Assembly: GCA_964484135.1 (NCBI GenBank)
Contig: CAZAEL010000068.1
Coordinates: 1 to 9,055 of the forward strand
Direction of reading: 5' to 3'
DNA from: CAZAEL01 sp964484135
Lineage (GTDB): Bacteria; Elusimicrobiota; Elusimicrobia; FEN-1173
DNA length: 9,055 nt
The notes below the pieces were generated by a model. It searched no databases. It saw only the letters and a program-made list of their open reading frames with translations, and had not been told where the DNA came from. The position numbers were made by a program, and so were the translations under genes. Positions within the stretch are counted from its first letter, which is position 1, and every line of letters begins with the position of its first letter. Below are positions 1 through 6,198 of this stretch, piece by piece.

Positions 1-54
<54 letters not shown>

Positions 55-55
55 A

Positions 56-433
56 TTACTTCAAGTAACGCCGGACCGTCTCCAGGAATTCGCTCCGGCC
101 GACGGGCTTGGACAGGAAACCGTCGGCCCCCGCCTCCTGCGCCTGCTTGCGGTCCGCGGGAAAGCTCTTCACGGAAACGATGAGGACTTTGGTGCGCGCC
201 AGCGCGGGATCGGACTTGATGCGGTGGCAGACGTCGATGCCGTGGATCTCGGGCAGCATGATGTCCAGCACCACCAGCGCCGGCTTGCGCTCGCGGGCCG
301 ACTGAATGGCCGCGGGGCCGCTGTCCGCCCCGATGGCGGGGATCCCGGCGGCGCGCAGGTGGTCCAGGAAAATGTCCCGCAGGCCGGGATCATCCTCCAC
401 GACCAGGACGAGGGGTTTCCGCCTCCAGAACAT
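56..433 (-). CDS. Single-domain response regulator (CheY-like receiver)
   Basis: A 125-residue protein that is a receiver domain and nothing else. Such proteins accept a phosphoryl group from a histidine kinase and signal by protein contact. The acidic pocket is E13-D14-D15, the phosphoacceptor is D57 in VVLDIMLP, S87 fills the conserved Ser/Thr position, and K109 is the conserved lysine in LSKP. All catalytic residues are present, so the domain should be active. There is no DNA-binding or enzymatic output domain; the protein stops at the end of the last helix (RRYLK). The ATG at 433 has a GGGGGAGG ribosome-binding site four bases upstream. The gene starts 24 bp after rpe, so it is probably the last visible gene of the operon. 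No cognate kinase is in the window, and the downstream side is lost in the poly-C run. The target is unknown. Confidence 0.93.
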   Translation of the reverse strand: MFWRRKPLVLVVEDDPGLRDIFLDHLRAAGIPAIGADSGPAAIQSARERKPALVVLDIMLPEIHGIDVCHRIKSDPALARTKVLIVSVKSFPADRKQAQEAGADGFLSKPVGRSEFLETVRRYLK

Positions 434-457
434 CCCGCCTCCCCCTGCCGGGGACCG

Positions 458-1141
458 CTAAAGGACGGGCGCGGCCGCCCGCCGGCGGAGCCGCTTCAGG
501 GCGTCCCCCGGCCGGGGATCGCCGAAAATGGCGTTCCCCGCCACCAGCGCGTCCGCCCCGGCCTGCACGGCCAGCGACGCGGTGTCCGCGTTGATGCCGC
601 CGTCCACCTCCACCCAGCAGGGCCGCCGCGACGCGTTGATCCACCGCCGCGCGTCCCGCACCTTGGACAACATCTCCGGCATGAAGGCCTGCCCGCCGAA
701 CCCGGGCTCCACCGTCATCACCAACACCAGATCCAAATCCTTCAGGAAGGGCCGTATCTTCCCGATCGGCGTCTTGGGGCGCACCGACATCCCGGCCCGG
801 CAGCCGTGTTTCTTGATGAGGCGCAGGACCTCCGCCGGCCGCCGGCAGGCCTCCCAGTGCACGGTCAGGAGCCACCCGCCCGCCTGGGCGAAGGCCGGGA
901 TGTATTTTTCCGGCCGCTCGATCATCAGGTGCACGTCCAGGGGCAGGCGCGTGCGTTTCTTGAGCCACTTGACCACCACGGGCCCCACGGTCAGGTTGGG
1001 GACGAAATGCCCGTCCATCACGTCCACGTGGAGCCAGTCCGCGCCGGCCCGCTCCACCCGGCGCGTTTCCTCCGCCAACGCGGCGAAGTCCGCGGACAGG
1101 ATGGAGGGGGCGATGCTCACTCTGCCGGGAGAGGGCGTCAT
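458..1141 (-). CDS. rpe: Ribulose-phosphate 3-epimerase
   Basis: A 227-residue cytoplasmic TIM-barrel enzyme interconverting D-ribulose 5-phosphate and D-xylulose 5-phosphate in the pentose phosphate pathway. The N-terminal SILSADF motif (residues 13-19), HVDVMDGHFVPN (38-49), DVHLMI (69-74), VEPGFGGQ (144-151), VDGGIN (179-184) and the C-terminal AGNAIFG phosphate-binding loop are all family signatures. H38, D40, H71 and D180 occupy the metal-ligand positions, with D40 and D180 the acid/base pair. Length is normal for the family. The chosen ATG overlaps the stop of the PASTA gene as ATGA, which implies translational coupling; a GTG at codon 8 is a less likely alternative start. In Firmicutes rpe also lies just downstream of the PASTA kinase gene prkC (with rsgA between), so its position behind a PASTA gene matches that arrangement. 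Confidence 0.97.
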   Translation of the reverse strand: MTPSPGRVSIAPSILSADFAALAEETRRVERAGADWLHVDVMDGHFVPNLTVGPVVVKWLKKRTRLPLDVHLMIERPEKYIPAFAQAGGWLLTVHWEACRRPAEVLRLIKKHGCRAGMSVRPKTPIGKIRPFLKDLDLVLVMTVEPGFGGQAFMPEMLSKVRDARRWINASRRPCWVEVDGGINADTASLAVQAGADALVAGNAIFGDPRPGDALKRLRRRAAAPVL

Positions 1142-2202
1142 TCCAGCAGCCGCTCCTCGATCAGCACGCCGTTCACGAAGATCCGGGCCCGCGAGGCGCC
1201 CCGCACCACCACCGGCACCTCCACCAGGGAGCCGGGGTCCTGATAGCCCTGGAAAATCTCCCGCTCCCCCCGCTCGTCCCGCACCACCAGCCGCACCAGC
1301 ACCCGGTCCGACCCCTCCGGCACCTCGTACCGGACCACCTGGGCGTTGGCCATGGTCAGGGTGGAACGGCTCACCACAAAGGACAAGGCCGATCCCGGGT
1401 CCACCAGGCTGTCGAACGCCGGCGCCTGGGAGACCACCAGGCCCGGCAACAGGTCGGGCCTCAGTTCCTCCCGGACATCCGCCCGCAGGCCTTTCCCCCG
1501 GGCCCATTCCAGGGCCCGCGTCAGGGGCTGGTTCGCGAAGTCCGGCATGAGCAGGGTGCCCTCGGGCGGCCGGCCCTTGGACACGCGCAGATCCACCATC
1601 TGGCCCCGGTTGATCACGGTGCCGGGCGCGGGGGACTGCTCCATGACCCAGCCGGCCTCGTGCCGTTCCGAATGGGCCTCGGTCAGGGCCCCCAGGAGCA
1701 GGCCGCCGGCGCGCATCTGGTTCTGGGCCTCGGGCAGGGGCTTGTTCGTCAGGTCCGGGACGAACACCACCTGCCCGCCGCTGGACAGGGTGACGCGAAT
1801 GACCTTGCCTTCCCGGACCTTGAGGCCGGGCGGAGGGGACTGGCGGATGATGGCGCCGGGCGGGAAGGATTCGTCGAACTCCACCGATTCCTTGGCCAGG
1901 GAAAGCTGCAGGGAAGACATGGCGTCCAGGGCCTGCTCCACGGTCTTGCCCGTGAGGTCCGGGACCAGGATCTCCCGGCGCGTGTGCACCACGGCGCTGA
2001 GCACGCTCAAAAGAACGAACAGCCCCAGGCCCAGGACGAAAAGGGAGGACAGGACCCACACCAGGGCCGGCCGTTTTTCCAGGCGGTCCAGGGAGGGCCC
2101 GACGCGGCGGGCCAGCGCCGCAAGGCGTTCGCGCGACACCAGGCCCGAAGGTTTGTCCGGGATGGTGTCCGACGGTTTATCGGGAATCATTTCCTGTTCC
2201 AT
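1138..2202 (-). CDS. Membrane-anchored PASTA-repeat protein lacking a kinase domain
   Basis: A 354-residue protein I read as a type II membrane protein. A short cytoplasmic N-terminus (1-46) carries two copies of IPDKPS (6-11 and 14-19). It is followed by one hydrophobic helix (about 47-72), then three PASTA repeats, each opening with a VPD- or MPD-type motif (about 78-139, 147-208, 217-279), and a C-terminal beta-rich segment (280-354, ending FVNGVLIEE). PASTA repeats bind muropeptides or lipid II in PknB/PrkC-type kinases and some penicillin-binding proteins. The last segment resembles the domain that follows the PASTA repeats in PrkC. There is no kinase or transpeptidase domain. The ATG at 2202 follows AGAGGAG at very short spacing; an in-frame TTG at 2214 (358 residues) and an ATG at 2190 are alternatives. 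The gene sits between rlmN and rpe, where Firmicutes carry prpC-prkC-rsgA. An envelope or cell-wall-sensing role is inferred; the partner is unknown. Confidence 0.9.
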   Translation of the reverse strand: MEQEMIPDKPSDTIPDKPSGLVSRERLAALARRVGPSLDRLEKRPALVWVLSSLFVLGLGLFVLLSVLSAVVHTRREILVPDLTGKTVEQALDAMSSLQLSLAKESVEFDESFPPGAIIRQSPPPGLKVREGKVIRVTLSSGGQVVFVPDLTNKPLPEAQNQMRAGGLLLGALTEAHSERHEAGWVMEQSPAPGTVINRGQMVDLRVSKGRPPEGTLLMPDFANQPLTRALEWARGKGLRADVREELRPDLLPGLVVSQAPAFDSLVDPGSALSFVVSRSTLTMANAQVVRYEVPEGSDRVLVRLVVRDERGEREIFQGYQDPGSLVEVPVVVRGASRARIFVNGVLIEERLLE

Positions 2203-2203
2203 C

Positions 2204-2211
2204 GCTCCTCT
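2204..2211 (-). promoter_or_regulatory. Ribosome-binding site deciding the PASTA gene start
   Basis: In the minus-strand sense the sequence reads AGAGGAGC directly before G-ATG. The AGGAG core is only about two bases from the ATG at 2202 (four if GAGAGG is taken as the core). This is tight but supports that ATG over the upstream TTG at 2214, which would lie ahead of the site. The ATG at 2190 is about 14 bases from the core, which is long. Confidence 0.5.
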
Positions 2212-2214
2212 CAA

Positions 2215-2229
2215 GCCGATTCAATCGGC
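2215..2229. repeat. 15-bp palindrome in the PASTA gene leader
   Basis: GCCGATT and AATCGGC form a perfect 7-bp inverted repeat around a single central base, a few bases upstream of the ribosome-binding site of the PASTA gene. It could be a DNA operator for a dimeric regulator, or, as RNA, a small hairpin (GCCGAT/ATCGGC arms, short loop) that affects ribosome access. The sequence alone does not decide between these. Confidence 0.5.
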
Positions 2230-2236
2230 GATGATA

Positions 2237-2265
2237 AGTTTATAAGTTGACAAGAGGTCCATCAA
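2237..2265 (-). promoter_or_regulatory. Weak sigma70-type promoter candidate for the PASTA-rpe-regulator genes
   Basis: On the minus strand TTGATG (2265-2260) is separated by 17 bases from TAAACT (2242-2237), a moderate match to -35 and -10 boxes. The stretch is unusually AT-rich for this genome and lies just before the PASTA gene. A TATAAA at 2244-2239 is an overlapping alternative with a 15-base spacer. The chance match rate in an AT-rich patch is high, so this is only a candidate internal promoter that would allow PASTA, rpe and the response regulator to be expressed apart from the upstream cluster. Confidence 0.3.
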
Positions 2266-2282
2266 CTTGTCCTCTTGTCAAC
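2246..2282. repeat. Perfect 12-bp inverted repeat over the rlmN stop codon
   Basis: In the minus-strand sense GTTGACAAGAGG (2282-2271) pairs perfectly with CCTCTTGTCAAC (2257-2246) across a 13-base loop. The 5' arm is the last coding part of rlmN, the stop codon (2262-2264) is in the loop, and the 3' arm is intergenic. Only a mixed TTATAAAC follows, not a clean U-tract, so it would be a weak intrinsic terminator at best; mRNA 3'-end protection or an attenuator are alternatives. The loop also contains AAGTTGA, which can pair with TCAACTT (2250-2244) overlapping the 3' arm, giving a second, mutually exclusive stem. Confidence 0.75.
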
Positions 2283-3368
2283 GTTTTGAAAATGCGCCTT
2301 TTGCGGCCGGCCCAGCTGGCCGCAGCCCGCGGAAATGTCCACGCCCTGGGGCTTGCGCACCCGCACGAAGATGCCCCGGTCGGACAGGATCTTCTGGAAC
2401 CGCTCCACCGCGCCCGCCTCAGGCTTGTGGTAGGGCAGCCCCGGCACGGGGTTGTACGCGATGAGGTTGACCCAGGCGTTCTTCCCCCGCAAAAGGTTCG
2501 ACAGGCGCTGGGCCGCGCGCCCGGAGTCGTTGATCCCCTTCAGCAGGATATACTCGAAGGTGACCCTCACGTTCCCCATCTTCTTCTGGTACGCCCAGGC
2601 CGCCTTGAGCAGCTCCTTGACGGGCCAGGCCGAGGACTTGGGCAGGATCTTGCGCCGCGTCTCGTCGTCCGCCGCGTGCAGGCTCACGGCCAGGTTCACC
2701 TTGGGCGATTCCTCGGACAGCTTGAAGATCTGCGGCACCAGGCCCGAGGTGGACACGGTGACGTGCCGCGCCCCGAAGTTCAGGCCCAGGGGCGAGCGCA
2801 GGCACCGGAGGGCCCAGAGCAGGTTGTTGTAGTTGGCCAGGGGCTCGCCCATGCCCATGAAGAGCAGGCTGTCCGCCTTCTGTCCCATGGCTTCCTCGGC
2901 CCAAAGGACCTGCTCCAGGATCTCCGAGGCCGCCAGGTTCCGCTCGTACCGGACCCGGCCCGACGCGCAGAACACGCAGCCCCAAGCGCAGCCCACCTGG
3001 GTGGAGAGGCACAGGGAAAAACGCTCGTCCTCCGGCTCCCGGCTCCGCGACGGCAGGAACACCGTGGAGAAGGTCCGGTTGTCCTTGGTCCGGAAAAAGA
3101 GCCGGGTGGTGCCGTCCAGGGCCGAGGTTTCCTTGCCCTCCAGGGACAGGACCCGCAGGGGGAAGAGGCCGTCCAGCCGCTGCCGGAGGGCCTCCGGCAA
3201 ATTGGTCATGGCCGCGAAGGTCTTGACCCGCCGGACGAAGATCCATTCCTGGATCTGGCGCGCGCGGTAAGCCTCGCCCTCGGAAAGCTCCAAGACCCCG
3301 GCCCACTCCCCGAAGGGAATGTCCAACAGGGAGCCGGTTTCGAAACGGACGTTGGCGGCGGGTTTCAC
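2262..3368 (-). CDS. rlmN: Dual-specificity 23S rRNA (A2503)/tRNA (A37) C2-methyltransferase
   Basis: A 368-residue radical-SAM enzyme that methylates C2 of A2503 in 23S rRNA and, in many bacteria, A37 of some tRNAs. The [4Fe-4S] motif is C127-x3-C131-x2-C134 within STQVGCAWGCVFCASG. The family's GMGEP motif is at 172-176, VTVSTSGLVP at 203-212 and LAVSLHA at 226-232. The methyl-carrying cysteine is C349 in GVDISAGCGQL, and C120 in FSLCLSTQ lies at the family's upstream conserved cysteine. Length matches the family (about 350-385). Translation most likely begins at GTG 3368, which overlaps the rsmB TGA as GTGA; no better start with the complete N-terminal domain is in frame. The rsmB-rlmN pairing is common in Firmicutes. 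Its 3' end is part of the 12-bp inverted repeat at 2246-2282. Confidence 0.96.
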   Translation of the reverse strand: MKPAANVRFETGSLLDIPFGEWAGVLELSEGEAYRARQIQEWIFVRRVKTFAAMTNLPEALRQRLDGLFPLRVLSLEGKETSALDGTTRLFFRTKDNRTFSTVFLPSRSREPEDERFSLCLSTQVGCAWGCVFCASGRVRYERNLAASEILEQVLWAEEAMGQKADSLLFMGMGEPLANYNNLLWALRCLRSPLGLNFGARHVTVSTSGLVPQIFKLSEESPKVNLAVSLHAADDETRRKILPKSSAWPVKELLKAAWAYQKKMGNVRVTFEYILLKGINDSGRAAQRLSNLLRGKNAWVNLIAYNPVPGLPYHKPEAGAVERFQKILSDRGIFVRVRKPQGVDISAGCGQLGRPQKAHFQNVDKRTS

Positions 3369-4720
3369 GCGGCGCGCCTCAGGCGGGCGATGAAAAAACC
3401 GTCGGTGTCGTGCTTGTGGGGCAGGAGCCGCAGGCAGCCCTCCGGCGTCAGGGCGTCCGCAAGGGGCCCCCGCGCCAGCTTCGCCAAGGATTCCACGCGG
3501 TACTCCGGCCGGGCCGCCAGAAATTCTTTCAGCACGCCCTCGTTTTCCTCCGGCTCCACGGAGCAGACCGCGTACACCAGCGCGCCGCCCGGCTTCACGC
3601 AGCGGGCCGCGCCGTCCAGGATCTCCCGCTGCAGCCGGGGCAGGGCGGCCAGCACGTCCGAAGACCGTTTGTTCCAGCGCAGGTCCGGCCGCCGCCGGAG
3701 GATGCCCAGGCCGGAGCAGGGCGCGTCCACCAGCACCCGGTCCGCCCGGACTTTGTGTTTTTTTCCGGCCTCGCGGGCGTCCCGCGAAAACGTCTTCACG
3801 ATGGAGACCCCCAGCCGCGCGCAGTTGTCCCGCAAAGGCCCGATCCGTTCCGGACGCACGTCCCAGGCCAGCACCTGGCCGCGGTTTTGCATGCGCTGGG
3901 CCGCGTGGGTGCTCTTGCCGCCCGGCGCCGCGCACAAATCCAGCACCGTGTCCCCGGGTTGCGGGTCCAGCGCATCGGTCACGACCTGGGCCGCGTCGTC
4001 CTGCACCATGAACCACCCCTCCTGAAAGGCCTTCAGCTCCGTCAAGGACGGAAAGGACGCCAGCCGCACCCCGTCCGGGCTCACCGGGGAGGGCTCCGCC
4101 TCCACCCCTTCCGCCCGCAAGGCCTCCAGCAGTTCCTCCCGGGTCCGGCGCAGGGTGTTGACGCGCAGGACCAGGGGCGGCGTCTCGTTGTCCTTTTCCA
4201 GCAACGCCCGGCACTGGTCCGGGCCCCAACGGTCGAGCCATCGCCGCACCAGCCAGTCCGGGTGCGAATGCCGCAGGGCCAGGGCCTCCGCGCCCTCCCC
4301 CGGAGGCCAAGGCAAAGAAGCCCGGCCCCGTTCCAGGGCCCGAAGCACCCCGTTCACGAAGGCGGCCGCCCGCGGCCGGCCCCCGGCCTTCGCCATTTCC
4401 ACGGATTCGTTCAGGGCCGCGTACGCGGGGACCCGCTCCGACAGGTACAGCAGTTGGTACGCGCCCAGCCGCAGGGCGGACCGGACGCCGGGCGTCCATC
4501 GGTGGACGGCCGCGTCCGTGAACCGTTGCAGGGCCCAGTCCAGGGTGTTGCGCCGCCGGACCGCGCCGTACACCAGGTCCCGGCAAAAGGCCCTGTCGCG
4601 GCTGGCCAGGCCTGGCGTGCCGCGAAAAATCCCCTCCATCACCTCCCGGAGGGCCCCCCCCTTGGATTCATGGCGCGCCAGCGCCCGCCAAGCCGCTTCC
4701 CGCGCCGGGGAAACCTTCAA
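3365..4720 (-). CDS. rsmB: 16S rRNA (cytosine-967 C5)-methyltransferase
   Basis: A 451-residue protein that makes m5C967 in 16S rRNA. The N-terminal NusB-like RNA-binding domain spans about 1-135 (RDRAF at 41-45, LVYGAVRRR at 49-57, LDWAL at 60-64, NGVLRAL at 123-129). The C-terminal Rossmann-fold methyltransferase has the SAM loop LDLCAAPGGKS (260-270), DAPCSG (332-337) with C335, and YAVCSVEPEENE (383-394) with the catalytic C386. The start is the TTG at 4720, which overlaps the upstream gene's TGA as TTGA. It is chosen because the first helix (AREAAWRAL) is standard in the family, and the next ATG, at 4639, would delete it. No clear ribosome-binding site precedes the TTG, which fits coupling to the upstream gene. 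It overlaps rlmN by 4 bp downstream. Confidence 0.95.
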   Translation of the reverse strand: MKVSPAREAAWRALARHESKGGALREVMEGIFRGTPGLASRDRAFCRDLVYGAVRRRNTLDWALQRFTDAAVHRWTPGVRSALRLGAYQLLYLSERVPAYAALNESVEMAKAGGRPRAAAFVNGVLRALERGRASLPWPPGEGAEALALRHSHPDWLVRRWLDRWGPDQCRALLEKDNETPPLVLRVNTLRRTREELLEALRAEGVEAEPSPVSPDGVRLASFPSLTELKAFQEGWFMVQDDAAQVVTDALDPQPGDTVLDLCAAPGGKSTHAAQRMQNRGQVLAWDVRPERIGPLRDNCARLGVSIVKTFSRDAREAGKKHKVRADRVLVDAPCSGLGILRRRPDLRWNKRSSDVLAALPRLQREILDGAARCVKPGGALVYAVCSVEPEENEGVLKEFLAARPEYRVESLAKLARGPLADALTPEGCLRLLPHKHDTDGFFIARLRRAA

Positions 4721-5271
4721 GAGCGGCCCGCGGCCAGGTCGCTGTAATATTCCCGCAGATCCATCTTCTCCTCGTCCGACAGGGCTTGGGCGTAGGGGTG
4801 GGACAGGAGGCCCTTGACCATGCGCTCCAAGAGCGCCTTTTGGTCGGAAACCGGCAGGACCCGGCCCGGAGAGGGCTGCAGCATGTACGCGGCGTACCGC
4901 TTCATCATGTCGAACTGGGCCGAGGGAGAAAGCAGCTTGAAATCGGGGTTCGCCCGCAGGCCCGCGAAAGGGTCCTGGTCCGCGGGCGACCGGACAAGGG
5001 AGATTTTTTGCTCCACCGATACGGCGGCCGCGGGCGTGGAGCGGTACAACTGTTCGAAATATTTGGCCACGCGGTTTTCCAGCGTGGAGGGCTCCACCGG
5101 CTCCCGCAGGCCGTCGCGGATCCGGAACGCGCGCCCCGTGAACCGGTTCACCGCCACCACGGTCTCTCCGTCCCCCAAGAGATGGGACTGGTACACGCCC
5201 CGGTGCATGAAAAAACTGGCCGCGGCGCCGACGGCCAGCACCAGCGCCACCGGCCAAAGACCGCGGGACAT
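4717..5271 (-). CDS. Unrecognised membrane-anchored or secreted protein
   Basis: A 184-residue protein I cannot assign to a family. Residues 6-22 are a hydrophobic helix preceded by a single arginine (MSRGLWPVALVLAVG), so it is a signal anchor or uncleaved signal peptide; there is no lipobox cysteine. The remainder is soluble. A short VVAVNRFTGRAFRI segment (38-51) looks like a beta-hairpin, and about 63-184 looks mostly helical, with DPFAGLRANPDFKLLSP (100-116), a mid-protein DMMKRYAAYM helix and an acidic DEEKMDLREYY C-terminal helix. There is no cysteine and no recognisable catalytic motif. The ATG at 5271 lacks an evident ribosome-binding site. The gene lies 48 bp after htpX and overlaps rsmB by four bases (TTGA). 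Codon use and GC match its neighbours, so it is a resident gene. A link to the adjacent membrane protease HtpX is possible but unproven. Confidence 0.8.
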   Translation of the reverse strand: MSRGLWPVALVLAVGAAASFFMHRGVYQSHLLGDGETVVAVNRFTGRAFRIRDGLREPVEPSTLENRVAKYFEQLYRSTPAAAVSVEQKISLVRSPADQDPFAGLRANPDFKLLSPSAQFDMMKRYAAYMLQPSPGRVLPVSDQKALLERMVKGLLSHPYAQALSDEEKMDLREYYSDLAAGRS

Positions 5272-5319
5272 GTCAGGCGACGTGAAGACCGGAAAGCGGC
5301 GGTCGGGCGGGAACGGGGC

Positions 5320-6189
5320 TCAGATCCGGCCCACCATGGACTCCAGCCGCGCCACCCGGTCCGGGATGGGCGGGTGGGTGGAAAAGAGGGTGACCAGGGT
5401 CTGGGCGTTGAGGGGGTTCACGATGAACAGATGGGCGGTGGAGGTGCCGGCCTCCCGCATGGGCAGGGCCCGGGCCCCGGCCTCCAGCTTCTTCAAGGCG
5501 CCGGCCAGGGCCAAGGGGTCGCCGCAGGTCTTGGCGCCGGCGGCGTCGGCCGCGTACTCCCGGGACCGGGAGATGGCCGCCTGGATGAGCATGGCGGCCA
5601 GGGGCGCCAGGATGGCGGTGACGAGGAGGGCGGCCAGGCCCAGGTAGGGGTTCCGGTTTTCGCCGTCGGAGCGGCGGCCGTATCCCCCGCCGAACATGGC
5701 GGCCCAGCGGGCCATGTTGGCCAGCATCATGATGGCGCCGGCCACGGTGGCGGCCACGCTGGAGATCAGGATGTCCCGGTTCTTGACGTGGCCCAGCTCG
5801 TGCCCCAGCACCCCGGCCAGCTCGCGCTCGCTCAAAAGGCGCAGGATCCCCTCGGTGCAGGCCACCACCGCGTGCTCCGGGTTGCGGCCCGTGGCGAAGG
5901 CGTTGGGGGCCTCGGACGGGATGATGTAGAGCCGGGGCATGGGCAGGCCCGCGATCTGGCACAGGTTCCGCACGGTGGCGTACAGGCGGGGGTGCTGGCT
6001 TTCCTCCGCCGGCTTGGCGCGGTAAATCGCCAGTACGATCTTGTCCGAAAACCAGTAGGAGACGAAGTTCATGACCACGGCGAAAAAGAAAGCCGTGATC
6101 ATGCCCTGTTGTCCGCCCAGCACCTGGCCCACCGCCAGGAACAGCGCGGTCAAGCCGGCCAACAGAAGGAACGTCTTGAAATAATTCAT
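5320..6189 (-). CDS. htpX: HtpX-type inner-membrane zinc metalloprotease (M48)
   Basis: A 289-residue integral-membrane protease that degrades damaged or misassembled membrane proteins from the cytoplasmic side. Two N-terminal membrane helices (about 5-24 and 30-48) are followed by the M48 core. NAFATGRNPEHA (96-107) is a family signature, HELGH (130-134) supplies zinc ligands H130 and H134 with catalytic E131, and E211 in SRSREYAADAAGA is the third ligand. Two further hydrophobic segments (about 141-163 and 183-206) flank a GGGYGRRSDGENRN loop. Length is typical (280-300). The ATG at 6189 has a strong AGGAGG nine bases upstream. It is 66 bp downstream of fmt. HtpX does not usually belong to the def-fmt cluster; from memory, some Clostridia carry a different membrane zinc peptidase (YugP type) at the same spot. 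Confidence 0.96.
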   Translation of the reverse strand: MNYFKTFLLLAGLTALFLAVGQVLGGQQGMITAFFFAVVMNFVSYWFSDKIVLAIYRAKPAEESQHPRLYATVRNLCQIAGLPMPRLYIIPSEAPNAFATGRNPEHAVVACTEGILRLLSERELAGVLGHELGHVKNRDILISSVAATVAGAIMMLANMARWAAMFGGGYGRRSDGENRNPYLGLAALLVTAILAPLAAMLIQAAISRSREYAADAAGAKTCGDPLALAGALKKLEAGARALPMREAGTSTAHLFIVNPLNAQTLVTLFSTHPPIPDRVARLESMVGRI

Positions 6190-6198
6190 GGTCCCTTA

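Noticed and set aside
1142..2059. In-frame extension upstream of rpe giving a 533-residue protein
   Set aside because: The extra part overlaps the PASTA gene in another frame and is Gly/Pro/Arg-rich noise. The ATG at 1141, overlapping the PASTA stop, gives the exact family length.
2247..4025. Long plus-strand open frame (592 codons) opposite rlmN and rsmB
   Set aside because: Shadow of the two methyltransferase genes; no motif, unnatural composition, and no ribosome-binding context.
3369..4586. In-frame extension upstream of rlmN giving a 774-residue protein, suggesting an RsmB-RlmN fusion
   Set aside because: The extension is in a different frame from rsmB and reads as noise. RlmN is complete from the GTG at 3368.
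4637..4654. Internal GGGAGGTG before an ATG at 4639 as an alternative rsmB start
   Set aside because: The spacing is only two bases, and this start would remove the first helix of the NusB-like domain, which is conserved in the family.
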